Shown piece after piece: positions 32,632 to 39,565 of a DNA stretch of 39,565 bases. This stretch comes from a bacterium (lineage in GTDB: Bacteria; Bacteroidota; Bacteroidia; Bacteroidales; Bacteroidaceae), in assembly GCA_004559785.1 (NCBI GenBank), contig SFXD01000029.1, forward strand, positions 1-39,565. The letters are read 5' to 3'. How positions within the stretch are numbered: the stretch's first letter is position 1; every line of letters begins with the position of its first letter. The position numbers and the translations under genes are program-made. The notes below the pieces were generated by a model. That model saw only the letters and a program-made list of their open reading frames with translations, had not been told where the DNA came from and did no database searches.

Positions 32632-33714
32632 TTAGTCTTCCGTGCTGAACTTGTAGACGGTCTTCTGCTTGTATACCTCGCCTGGCTTGAGTACGCAGCT
32701 GGGGAAATAGGGCCTGTTGGGGCTGTCGGGGAAATGCTGTGCCTCGAAGCACAATGCGCTATACTTGCCGTAGACCGTTCCGTGCGTACCTACCAATCCG
32801 CTGTGCCAGTTGCTGCTGTAGAACTGCACGCCGGGTTCGGTTGTCCACATCTCAAGGCAGCGTCCGCTGACGGGCTCTACGCATTTTACTGCGTATGTCA
32901 GTTCGCCGGGTTCATGCTTGTTTAGTACGAAACAATGGTCGTAGCCCGTGCCGTTCACTATCTGGCGGCAATCTGTGTTGCCTATTCTTTCACCTACGGC
33001 GTGAGGCGTGCGGAAGTCGAACGGAGTGCCTTCCACCTTGAGTATCTCTCCCGTTGGGATGCTTGTCTCGTCTATGGGTATGAAGAAGTCTGCGTTGATG
33101 GTAAGGATGTTGTTCAGGGCCTCGGGTGTTGGGTTGCCTATGCCTGCCAGCGAGAAGAAGCCGTGGCTGGTCATGTTCACTACGGTCTTCTTGTTCGTCT
33201 TTCCCCTGTAGTCGATAATAAGCTCGTTGTCGTCGCTGAGGCTGTACTTGACTGTCATGTTGAGTTCTCCGGGGAATCCCTCCTCGTAGTATGCAGATAT
33301 GTATCTCAGGACGAGTTCCTGACTGTTGATCTGTTCTGCATCCCACACCCTCGCATGGAAGCCAGTAGGTCCTCCGTGCAGGTGGTTTGGTCCGTTGTTA
33401 ACCGCAAGGCTATACTCCTTGTCGTTCATAGTAAACTTACCCTTGCAGATGCGGTTGCCATACCTGCCCACAAGCGTGCTGAGGAAAGGTTCGGGGCTTT
33501 CCACCACGCCCTTTATGCAGTCGTGTCCTTGTATGACATTGGCCATCCTGCCTTCCCTGTCGGGAACCATGATGGCCACTATTGCACCGCCGTAATTGGT
33601 TATGCTTACTTCCATTCCATTGCTGTTGGTCAAGGTGTAGAGGTCAGTTTCCTTGCCTTGAACAACAGCCTGAAAGTCTTCTCTCTTCAGTCCGGAAATC
33701 AGTTCTTTGTCCAT
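32632..33714 (-). CDS. galM: Aldose 1-epimerase (galactose mutarotase)
   Basis: This 360-residue beta-sandwich enzyme interconverts alpha and beta anomers of galactose. LVGRYGNRICKGKF (substrate-binding Asn-Arg), NNGPNHLHGGPTGFHARVWD (first catalytic His), NMTSHGFFSLAG (second His) and the late PGVQFYSSNW and YSALCFEAQHFPDSPN (catalytic Glu) are all present. No signal peptide, so it is cytosolic. It is the first gene of the operon, with a consensus promoter just upstream. Confidence 0.96.
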   Translation of the reverse strand: MDKELISGLKREDFQAVVQGKETDLYTLTNSNGMEVSITNYGGAIVAIMVPDREGRMANVIQGHDCIKGVVESPEPFLSTLVGRYGNRICKGKFTMNDKEYSLAVNNGPNHLHGGPTGFHARVWDAEQINSQELVLRYISAYYEEGFPGELNMTVKYSLSDDNELIIDYRGKTNKKTVVNMTSHGFFSLAGIGNPTPEALNNILTINADFFIPIDETSIPTGEILKVEGTPFDFRTPHAVGERIGNTDCRQIVNGTGYDHCFVLNKHEPGELTYAVKCVEPVSGRCLEMWTTEPGVQFYSSNWHSGLVGTHGTVYGKYSALCFEAQHFPDSPNRPYFPSCVLKPGEVYKQKTVYKFSTED

Positions 33715-33749
33715 TGGTAGTTAATTTTAGATTGTGTTGTTTGTCTCTG

Positions 33750-33780
33750 CAAATATACGTAAAATCCTCATTATTGCAAA
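33750..33780 (-). promoter_or_regulatory. Promoter of galM-galP-galK
   Basis: On the minus strand TTTG (33777-33780), 19 nt, then TATATTTG (33750-33757), a full consensus match. The leader would be about 29 nt. No operator could be identified. Confidence 0.75.
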
Positions 33781-33822
33781 GCACAAAGACGAAAAACTGT
33801 TTCCTCTGAGCGATAAAAAGGC

Positions 33823-35112
33823 TTAATTTATGCTTTTTAGCATGTCTGCAACGACGAAAGTGCTCCCTCCGACGAAAATTATGTCGTCTTTCGAGGCATT
33901 CTCCCTTGCCTTGCTTAATGCTTCCGCGACGCTGCCGTAACATTGCCCCTCCAGTCCTGCCTCCGAGGCGAGCCTGGCAAGTTGTACGGATGGCATTGCC
34001 CTCCTTACGGAAGCCTGCGTAAAGTAGTAGGCGGCATTACATGGCAAGAGCGACAACACCTTGGTGACGTCCTTGTCGGAGACCATCCCGAAGACGATGT
34101 GCAGCCTTGCCTTCCTGATGCCCTCCAGCTGCCGCGCTATGTACTGCATGCCTCCCTCGTTATGGCCTGTGTCGCATATCGTGAGTGGGCAGTCGCAAAC
34201 CACCTGCCACCTTCCCATCAACCCTGTCATGTCCGTAACGTGGGCAAATCCGTTCCACACATCCACATTATTTATATTATACCCTGCGAGCCTAAGCGTC
34301 TTGACGGCCGCCAAGATGGTAGACGTGTTCTTTTCCTGGCAAAGTCCTGCCAGCTGACCCGTAAACTCGCCGAACGTGCGTGTATGGTAGAGGATGCCTC
34401 CAAGCGTGGATGGGGTATGTGAGATTATCTCCCCAGTCTTGTCGGCGAATACGATGGCGCATCCCATCCGCCTTGCCTTTGTCCTGAAGACGTCGGCTAC
34501 GGAGTCGTTTACTGTCTCGCCGACAACTACGGGTATGCCTTCCTTTATAATGCCGGCCTTCTCGTAGGCAATCTTCTCCAGGGTGTCGCCCAGCATCTGG
34601 GTATGGTCGTAGCTGATGTTGGTAATGACGGACAAGACGGGTGTTATGACGTTGGTGCAGTCGAGCCTGCCGCCCAAGCCTGTCTCTATGACGGCTACGT
34701 CCACGCATTGTTCTTCGAAATACTTGAACGCCAAGGCTGTGGCGAGCTCGAAGAAAGAGGGGTGGAGCAGGGGGATGCAATCCCTCGTCTCATCCACGAA
34801 ACGTACTACCCTCTCCTCCGGAATCATCTCGCCGTTTACCCTTATCCTCTCCCTGAAGTCCAGCAGGTGCGGACTCGTGTAAAGTCCTACCCTTAGGCCG
34901 CCCGACTGCAATATGGCTGCCAGCGTGTGGCTGACCGAGCCTTTCCCGTTGGTACCTGCCACGTGAATGGTGGGATATGACCGGTGGGGGTGTCCGAAAC
35001 GTTCGTCGAGGGCAAGCGTGCCATCAAGTCCCTCCTTATATGCTCCCGCCCCGATATTCTGGAATAGCGGGGCGGAGTTGAACAGGAATTCTGTAGCTTC
35101 TTCGTATGTCAT
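33823..35112 (-). CDS. folC: Bifunctional folylpolyglutamate/dihydrofolate synthase
   Basis: This 429-residue Mur-ligase-type enzyme adds glutamate to dihydropteroate and to folates. The P-loop is HVAGTNGKGSV (50-60). SPHLLDFRERIRVNGEMI is the folate-binding block, and ALAFKYFEEQCVDVAVIETGLGGRLDCTNVI continues it (ETGLGGRLD being the core). CDCPLTICDTGHNEGG is in the C-terminal domain. The start overlaps the dnaJ stop (ATGA), placing it in the grpE-dnaJ-folC transcript, so its level may follow heat-shock control. Confidence 0.95.
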   Translation of the reverse strand: MTYEEATEFLFNSAPLFQNIGAGAYKEGLDGTLALDERFGHPHRSYPTIHVAGTNGKGSVSHTLAAILQSGGLRVGLYTSPHLLDFRERIRVNGEMIPEERVVRFVDETRDCIPLLHPSFFELATALAFKYFEEQCVDVAVIETGLGGRLDCTNVITPVLSVITNISYDHTQMLGDTLEKIAYEKAGIIKEGIPVVVGETVNDSVADVFRTKARRMGCAIVFADKTGEIISHTPSTLGGILYHTRTFGEFTGQLAGLCQEKNTSTILAAVKTLRLAGYNINNVDVWNGFAHVTDMTGLMGRWQVVCDCPLTICDTGHNEGGMQYIARQLEGIRKARLHIVFGMVSDKDVTKVLSLLPCNAAYYFTQASVRRAMPSVQLARLASEAGLEGQCYGSVAEALSKARENASKDDIIFVGGSTFVVADMLKSIN

Positions 35113-36272
35113 TCAAAAATCTTCTTGAATTTGCTGAATATGTTATCCTTGGTAGTGGGGTTAGGCTTCATGCTGTCGCTCTCCCTCATCTTCTCGAACA
35201 TGTTCCTCTCGTCCTTGGTAAGCGTCTCGGGAACATAGATGCTGATGTTCACGATGATGTCTCCCGTGCCGTAGCCATAGCCCTGCACGGCAGGCAATCC
35301 CTTGCCCCTAAGCCTCATGACCTTGCCAGGTTGAGTGCCCGGCTCGATCTTAATCTTTGCCTTTCCGTCTATGGTGGGAACTTCGGCAGTACCACCCAGT
35401 ACGGCTGTAGGAAGGTCGAGGAGCAGGTTGTAGTGGAGGTTCTGCCCGTCACGTACGAAGTCCTTGCTTTGTTCCACCTCTATGTATACCTGTATGTCTC
35501 CCGGAATGCCGTTGTTCCTGCCTGCGTGTCCCTTGCCCGGGGCGTTCACCACCATTCCGTCGGCTACGCCTGCGGGGATGTTGATTTCCACTACCTCCTC
35601 TCCGTTCACGATGCCGTCTCCTCCGCATGCCTTGCACTTGTTTTTTATCGTAGAGCCGAGGCCTCCGCATGCCGGGCACGGAGTCTCTGTCTGCATGCGT
35701 CCGAAGAGGCTGTTGATGGACTTGTACACCACGCCGGTACCATGGCATTGCTGGCAGGTCTCCGTCTTCTTGTCCTCGCTGCCCGTGCCGTTGCAATGGG
35801 CGCAGGTGACGTACTTGCGTACCTTGAACTTCTTGGTTACTCCCGTGGCCACCTCAGCCAAGCTGAGTTTCACCTTCAGGCGCAGGTCCGAGCCGTGGTG
35901 CTGCTGCGTGCCCCTTGAGCCGCCGAATCCGCTGAATCCTCCGAAGCCTCCCCCGAATGCGCCGTGGCCACCGAAGATGTCGCCGAACATGGAGAAGATG
36001 TCGTCCATGTTCATGCTTGCGCCTCCTCCGAATCCACCTGCCCCATTCATTCCGGCATGTCCGAACTGGTCGTACCTCTGCCTTTTCTCGGGGTCTCGGA
36101 GAACGTCGTATGCCTCGGCTGCTTCCTTGAACTTCTCCTCAGCCTCCTTGTTGCCCGGATTCCTGTCTGGGTGGTATTTGATAGCCATCTTCTTGTAAGC
36201 ACTCTTTATTTCGGCATCCGTTGCCGTCTTGCTTACTCCGAGGACTTCATAGTAATCTCTTTTCTCTGCCAT
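35109..36272 (-). CDS. dnaJ: Chaperone DnaJ
   Basis: This 387-residue type I J-protein stimulates DnaK ATPase. The J domain holds HPD at 34-36. A Gly/Phe-rich linker (about 75-115) follows, then four zinc motifs: CAHCNGTG, CQQCHGTG, CPACGGLG and CKACGGDG. The C-terminal substrate-binding domains are complete. It lies 74 nt after grpE and overlaps folC. dnaK is not in the window. Confidence 0.97.
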   Translation of the reverse strand: MAEKRDYYEVLGVSKTATDAEIKSAYKKMAIKYHPDRNPGNKEAEEKFKEAAEAYDVLRDPEKRQRYDQFGHAGMNGAGGFGGGASMNMDDIFSMFGDIFGGHGAFGGGFGGFSGFGGSRGTQQHHGSDLRLKVKLSLAEVATGVTKKFKVRKYVTCAHCNGTGSEDKKTETCQQCHGTGVVYKSINSLFGRMQTETPCPACGGLGSTIKNKCKACGGDGIVNGEEVVEINIPAGVADGMVVNAPGKGHAGRNNGIPGDIQVYIEVEQSKDFVRDGQNLHYNLLLDLPTAVLGGTAEVPTIDGKAKIKIEPGTQPGKVMRLRGKGLPAVQGYGYGTGDIIVNISIYVPETLTKDERNMFEKMRESDSMKPNPTTKDNIFSKFKKIFE

Positions 36273-36346
36273 TGTCTGATTGCTTGTTGCTTAGTGTGTC
36301 TGTGTGCATCCTGTGTGTGAAAGCCTGCCTTGACAGCCTGTGCGCC

Positions 36347-36949
36347 TTACAGGCCTACTACTACCTGCGAGTGGCGAATGACCTTCTCGTTCATCTTGTA
36401 GCCTGTCAGCGTGCAGTCCATTACCTTGCCCTTCAGCTCGTCGGTTGGAGCCGGCAGCTGTGCTATGGCCTCGTGAAGGTCCACGTCGAAGTCGGCACCC
36501 TCTGTCTGTATGGGTTCCACGCCCTGCTTCTTTAGCGTGTCGATGAATTTCTTGTAGACCAGTTCCACGCCTTTCACCACGGCTGCTATGTCGTCTGCCT
36601 GCTTCATGTTCTTAAGAGCCCTTTCGAGGTCGTCTATCACGGGCAGAATGGCAACTACGGTTCTTTCGCCTCCGTTCAGTATTAGTTCAGTCTTCTCCTT
36701 CATGGTGCGCTTGCGATAGTTGTCGAACTCGGCTATCTTGCGAAGGAGTTTGTCGTTGAGGTCTTCGATTTCCTTCTTCGCAGCCTCCAGTTGTTCCTCC
36801 GTGGTAGGTTCGGCCTTTGGCTGTCCCTCCTCGTCGCCTGGCTGCTGGTCGTTTTCCTGCTGCGTGGTTTCGTCGGAGAGGTTCACCTCCAGGCTCTCCT
36901 GATTGTTATCCTGTATGTTCTCCTTTTCTTTTTTCAATTCCTCACTCAT
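36347..36949 (-). CDS. grpE: Nucleotide exchange factor GrpE
   Basis: This 200-residue protein releases ADP from DnaK. An acidic, glutamine-rich N-terminal tail (about 1-50) leads into the long dimer helix (EEQLEAAKKEIEDLNDKLLRK, then IAEFDNYRKRTMKE). The C-terminal beta domain has the signature DVDLHEAIAQLPAP and ends GYKMNEKVIRHSQVVVG. It heads the grpE-dnaJ-folC operon. Two TGACA-type inverted repeats stand 61-98 nt upstream. Confidence 0.96.
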   Translation of the reverse strand: MSEELKKEKENIQDNNQESLEVNLSDETTQQENDQQPGDEEGQPKAEPTTEEQLEAAKKEIEDLNDKLLRKIAEFDNYRKRTMKEKTELILNGGERTVVAILPVIDDLERALKNMKQADDIAAVVKGVELVYKKFIDTLKKQGVEPIQTEGADFDVDLHEAIAQLPAPTDELKGKVMDCTLTGYKMNEKVIRHSQVVVGL

Positions 36950-37009
36950 GTCAAAGTAAATATATAATTGTTGTTCGTACAGCCATCCATATTACAAAAT
37001 GTGTGCCGA

Positions 37010-37047
37010 CTGACAAAGTGTCAGCATCGGTGGTGTCATTTCTGACA
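37010..37047. promoter_or_regulatory. Paired TGACA/TGTCA palindromes upstream of grpE
   Basis: CTGACA-AAG-TGTCAG (37010-37024) and TGTCA-TTTC-TGACA (37034-37047) are two inverted repeats built from the same pentamer, 9 nt apart; the second overlaps the end of the ABC-F gene. Their position before a heat-shock operon suggests binding of a regulator, by inference only. Confidence 0.45.
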
Positions 37048-38658
37048 ATTGTACATCTTTTCCTTCAGTTCCTTGATTTGTTCGCTGCTGATGTATTCGT
37101 CATAGTCCATCAGCTTGTCGATGGTGCCGTTTGGCGTGAGCTCTATGATGCGGGTTGCCACGGTCTGTATGAACTCGTGGTCGTGGCTGCTGAATAGGAT
37201 GTTGCCCTTGAAGATCTTGAGGTTGTTGTTGAAGGCCTGGATGCTCTCCAGGTCGAGGTGGTTGGTGGGAGTGTCGAGGATGAGGCAGTTGGCGTTGTTC
37301 AGTTGCATCCTGGCTATCATGCACCTCATCTTCTCGCCTCCAGAGAGCACGTTAACCTTCTTGAGCACCTCTTCTCCGCTGAACAGCATCCTGCCGAGGA
37401 ATGCCTTGAAGTAGACTTCGTTCCCCTCGCCGAACTGCGAGAGCCAGTCGACGAGGTTCTTGTCGCTCTGGAAGTACTGCGTGTTGTCCAGTGGCAGGTA
37501 TGCGGTGGTGATGGTCACGCCCCAGCTGAACGTACCTGCCTGTGCCTCCCTGTTGCCGTTGATGATTTCGAAAAGGGCTGTCATCGCCCTTGGGTCCCTG
37601 CTGAGGAAGACAGTCTTGTCACCCTTCTCTATGGTAAAGTTTACGTCGTCGAAGAGCACCGTGCCGTCTTCCGCCACGGCTTTCAGTCCCTCTACCTCCA
37701 GGATCTGGTTGCCTGGTTCGCGTTCCATCTGGAAGATGATGCCCGGGTACTTGCGCGTAGAGGGTTTGATTTCCTCCACGTTCAGTTTCTCCAGCATCTT
37801 CTTTCGGCTCGTAGTCTGCTTGCTCTTTGCCACGTTGGCTGAGAACCTCCTGATGAACTCCTCCAGTTCCTTCTTCTTCTCCTCGGCCTTTGCCTTCTGG
37901 TTCTGTGCCTGTCTCAGGGCGAGCTGGCTGCTCTGGTACCAGAACGAATAGTTTCCGGCAAACATCGTAACCTTTCCGAAGTCGATGTCCACGGTATGCG
38001 TGCAGACGCAGTCGAGGAAATGCCTGTCGTGGCTTACCACGAGCACGGTATGTTCGAATTCGCTCAGGTACTGCTCCAGCCATTGTACGGTATCGAGGTC
38101 GAGGTCGTTGGTAGGCTCGTCGAGGAGCAGGTTGTCGGGGTTGCCGAAGAGGGCCTTGGCAAGCATCACGCGCACCTTCTCCTTGTTGGACAGCTCCTTC
38201 ATCAGCTGGCTATGCTTGCTCTCCTTTATCCCAAGTCCCGACAAGAGGGCGGCAGCATCGCTCTCGGCGGTGTATCCGCCCATTTCGGCGAACTTGTCCT
38301 CGAGTTCGGCCACGCGTATGCCATCTTCGTCGCTGAAGTCGGCCTTGCTGTATAGCCTTTCCCTCTCGCACATCACCTCCCACATCGTCGTGTGTCCCAT
38401 GAGTACGGTATTCAGTACGGTTTCCTGGTCGTATTGGAAGTGGTCCTGGCTCAGCACGCTCAGTCGTTCGCCAGGGCCCAGCTCCACGTTACCCTTGGTA
38501 GGTTCCAGTTCTCCGCTTATCGCCTTAAGGAGTGTTGACTTGCCCGCTCCGTTGGCACCTATCACGCCGTAGATGTTTCCGTTGGTAAACTTCATGTTCA
38601 CGTCCTTGTACAGGACTCTCTTGCCGAACTGTACGGCGATGTTGGATAATGTTATCAT
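37036..38658 (-). CDS. ABC-F family ATPase with degenerate second site (YbiT-like)
   Basis: This 540-residue ABC-F protein has no membrane segment, so it should act on ribosomes. Domain 1 has an intact Walker A (GANGAGKST, 34-42) and Walker B (LLLDEPTND, E181) but its signature reads LSNKE (156-160). Domain 2 lacks a Walker A (351-360 is FLSRDPRAMT), keeps the signature LSGGE (438-442), and has Thr at the catalytic Glu position (LDTPTNHLD, T463). The linker (about 240-300) is a charged helix pair. Overall alignment is closest to YbiT. Because ABC domains pair head to tail, the intact Walker A and intact LSGGE would form one working site. Confidence 0.92.
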   Translation of the reverse strand: MITLSNIAVQFGKRVLYKDVNMKFTNGNIYGVIGANGAGKSTLLKAISGELEPTKGNVELGPGERLSVLSQDHFQYDQETVLNTVLMGHTTMWEVMCERERLYSKADFSDEDGIRVAELEDKFAEMGGYTAESDAAALLSGLGIKESKHSQLMKELSNKEKVRVMLAKALFGNPDNLLLDEPTNDLDLDTVQWLEQYLSEFEHTVLVVSHDRHFLDCVCTHTVDIDFGKVTMFAGNYSFWYQSSQLALRQAQNQKAKAEEKKKELEEFIRRFSANVAKSKQTTSRKKMLEKLNVEEIKPSTRKYPGIIFQMEREPGNQILEVEGLKAVAEDGTVLFDDVNFTIEKGDKTVFLSRDPRAMTALFEIINGNREAQAGTFSWGVTITTAYLPLDNTQYFQSDKNLVDWLSQFGEGNEVYFKAFLGRMLFSGEEVLKKVNVLSGGEKMRCMIARMQLNNANCLILDTPTNHLDLESIQAFNNNLKIFKGNILFSSHDHEFIQTVATRIIELTPNGTIDKLMDYDEYISSEQIKELKEKMYNCQK

Positions 38659-38730
38659 GTCGTTCTATGTCAAAAAAATATATAAAGATATTTCGTGTCT
38701 TGTAGGAATCTCTGGTCACGCGCTTCCCGC

Positions 38731-39565
38731 TTACCTTATCCTCAATATGTCGCCGGGCCTTATCGCCTGGTCGGGAGACATGTCGTTCAGTTTGTACAGG
38801 TACTTCAGCTGCATGCCGTAGAGCTGGCAGATGTCGAACATGCTCTGGTTTTCCTCCACGATGTGGATGGGGTTTTCCCTGAATTCCCTGCTGGCGCACT
38901 TGCGCTTCTTTTGTAGGTATATCAGGTCGCCCTGGGTGGGTATGTATTCGGGGCTAAGGTCGTTGTAACGGTATAGCCTCCTGAGGCTGACACCCGTCTT
39001 CTTGCTGATTGTAGCCATGTCATCGCCCATCTCGACGATGATGAAGTAGTTTCCATTGTTCTTGTACACCACGTGCCGCCTGTAGAATTCGTCCTCCGTC
39101 TCCTCGGCCTGCTTGGTATACTTGCTGCTCTTGAAGTGGTTGGTGTCAAACTGGTATAGCTTGTACATCTCTATGATGCGTATCAGCGACTCGGCATAGT
39201 TAGGTGCCGTTGCGTAGCCTGCCGCCTTCAGTCCGCGTGCCCAGCCCTTGTAATCGGTGGGCGAGAGGGTGAACAGGGCTTGATACCTTTTCCCTTGCAG
39301 GAAGCGTGAGTGGTCTTCATAGCTGTCGCGGGCCGAATTGTACTTGCGGAACTTCTCGTTCTTGGCATCGTCGTCCCTCAGCACGTACGGCCCAGTCCAA
39401 GTGCCTCCAACCTTTATGCCAAAGTGGTTGTTGGCCTGCGTGGCAAGCGTGCTCCTGCCTGCGGAACTCTCCAGCAGACCCTGTGCCAACGTAATGCTGG
39501 CGGGAATCTTGTATCTGTGCATCTGGTCTATGGCCCAGTCCTTGTACTTGTCGATGTATGTCCAG
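38731..39565 (-). CDS. Glucosaminidase (GH73-type) with LysM repeats, partial
   Basis: The 5' end lies beyond the window; the frame is open to 39565, reading TYIDKYKDWAIDQ before the first internal Met. IPASITLAQGLLESSAGRSTLATQANNHFGIK holds the catalytic Glu of the glucosaminidase fold (core LAQGLLESSAG), and KAAGYATAPNYAESLIRIIE completes it. Two LysM-like repeats follow, near YFIIVEMGDDMATISKKTGV and HIVEENQSMFDICQLYGM, each ending in PGD/QGD-type turns. The enzyme should cleave peptidoglycan glycan strands, with LysM repeats binding the wall. Confidence 0.9.
   Translation of the reverse strand, partial: WTYIDKYKDWAIDQMHRYKIPASITLAQGLLESSAGRSTLATQANNHFGIKVGGTWTGPYVLRDDDAKNEKFRKYNSARDSYEDHSRFLQGKRYQALFTLSPTDYKGWARGLKAAGYATAPNYAESLIRIIEMYKLYQFDTNHFKSSKYTKQAEETEDEFYRRHVVYKNNGNYFIIVEMGDDMATISKKTGVSLRRLYRYNDLSPEYIPTQGDLIYLQKKRKCASREFRENPIHIVEENQSMFDICQLYGMQLKYLYKLNDMSPDQAIRPGDILRIR

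Overview
The window reads as a chromosomal segment of a Bacteroidales bacterium, most likely a Prevotella-like member of the Prevotellaceae. Four things point there: the Bacteroidetes promoter form (TTTG, 19-21 nt, TAnnTTTG) in front of several genes; families largely confined to Bacteroidetes (DUF5020, an HU-like/SPOR protein, a smalltalk-type small protein, a DUF3987-like fragment); a galM-galP-galK order typical of Bacteroides/Prevotella; and dispersed repeats. No rRNA is present. There is one tRNA, tRNA-Arg(UCU). Identifications come from reading the translations; no database search was run.

Layout. 271-9408 (minus) is a tight six-gene operon with a consensus promoter: a small LPP20-like exported protein, a CHASE2 membrane sensor, a FecR-like/transglutaminase-like exported protein, a large exported protein with an OmpA-like C-terminus, an exported TPR-caspase (C14) protein, and an LPP20-like/DUF4384-like exported protein. 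This is the strongest candidate for a poorly described system. 9570-10972 holds greA and a DUF5020 protein. 10973-11434 is a repeat-rich gap with a 195-bp MITE-like element. 11435-13150 is eda-kdgK (uronate catabolism), headed by a 77-bp tandem repeat. 13533-15603 is lipoprotein-rsmG-MBL hydrolase, chained by ATGA overlaps. 15771-19724 (minus) carries a Cof-type HAD phosphatase, a zinc-ribbon/FHA protein, an HU-like/SPOR protein with a 39-bp repeat tract, an OmpH/Skp-like lipoprotein and a small membrane protein. 19782-25959 (plus) is pepD, a beta-helix lipoprotein, rlmH, nadC and a C69 dipeptidase. 26155-27304 is tRNA-Arg followed by a decayed mobile or accessory module. 27310-33714 (minus) is rpiB-tkt and the gal operon. 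33823-36949 is grpE-dnaJ-folC. 37036-39565 has an ABC-F protein and a truncated peptidoglycan hydrolase.

How the genes fit together. Most of the window is housekeeping and carbon metabolism: the galactose route (mutarotase, permease, galactokinase), non-oxidative pentose phosphate enzymes, and the KDG to pyruvate plus glyceraldehyde-3-phosphate branch that serves pectin/uronate users. The caspase operon stands apart. All its products carry signal peptides or membrane segments, and it combines a sensor (CHASE2) with two putative cysteine-protease folds and an envelope-anchoring domain, which suggests an envelope-located sensing and proteolysis complex.
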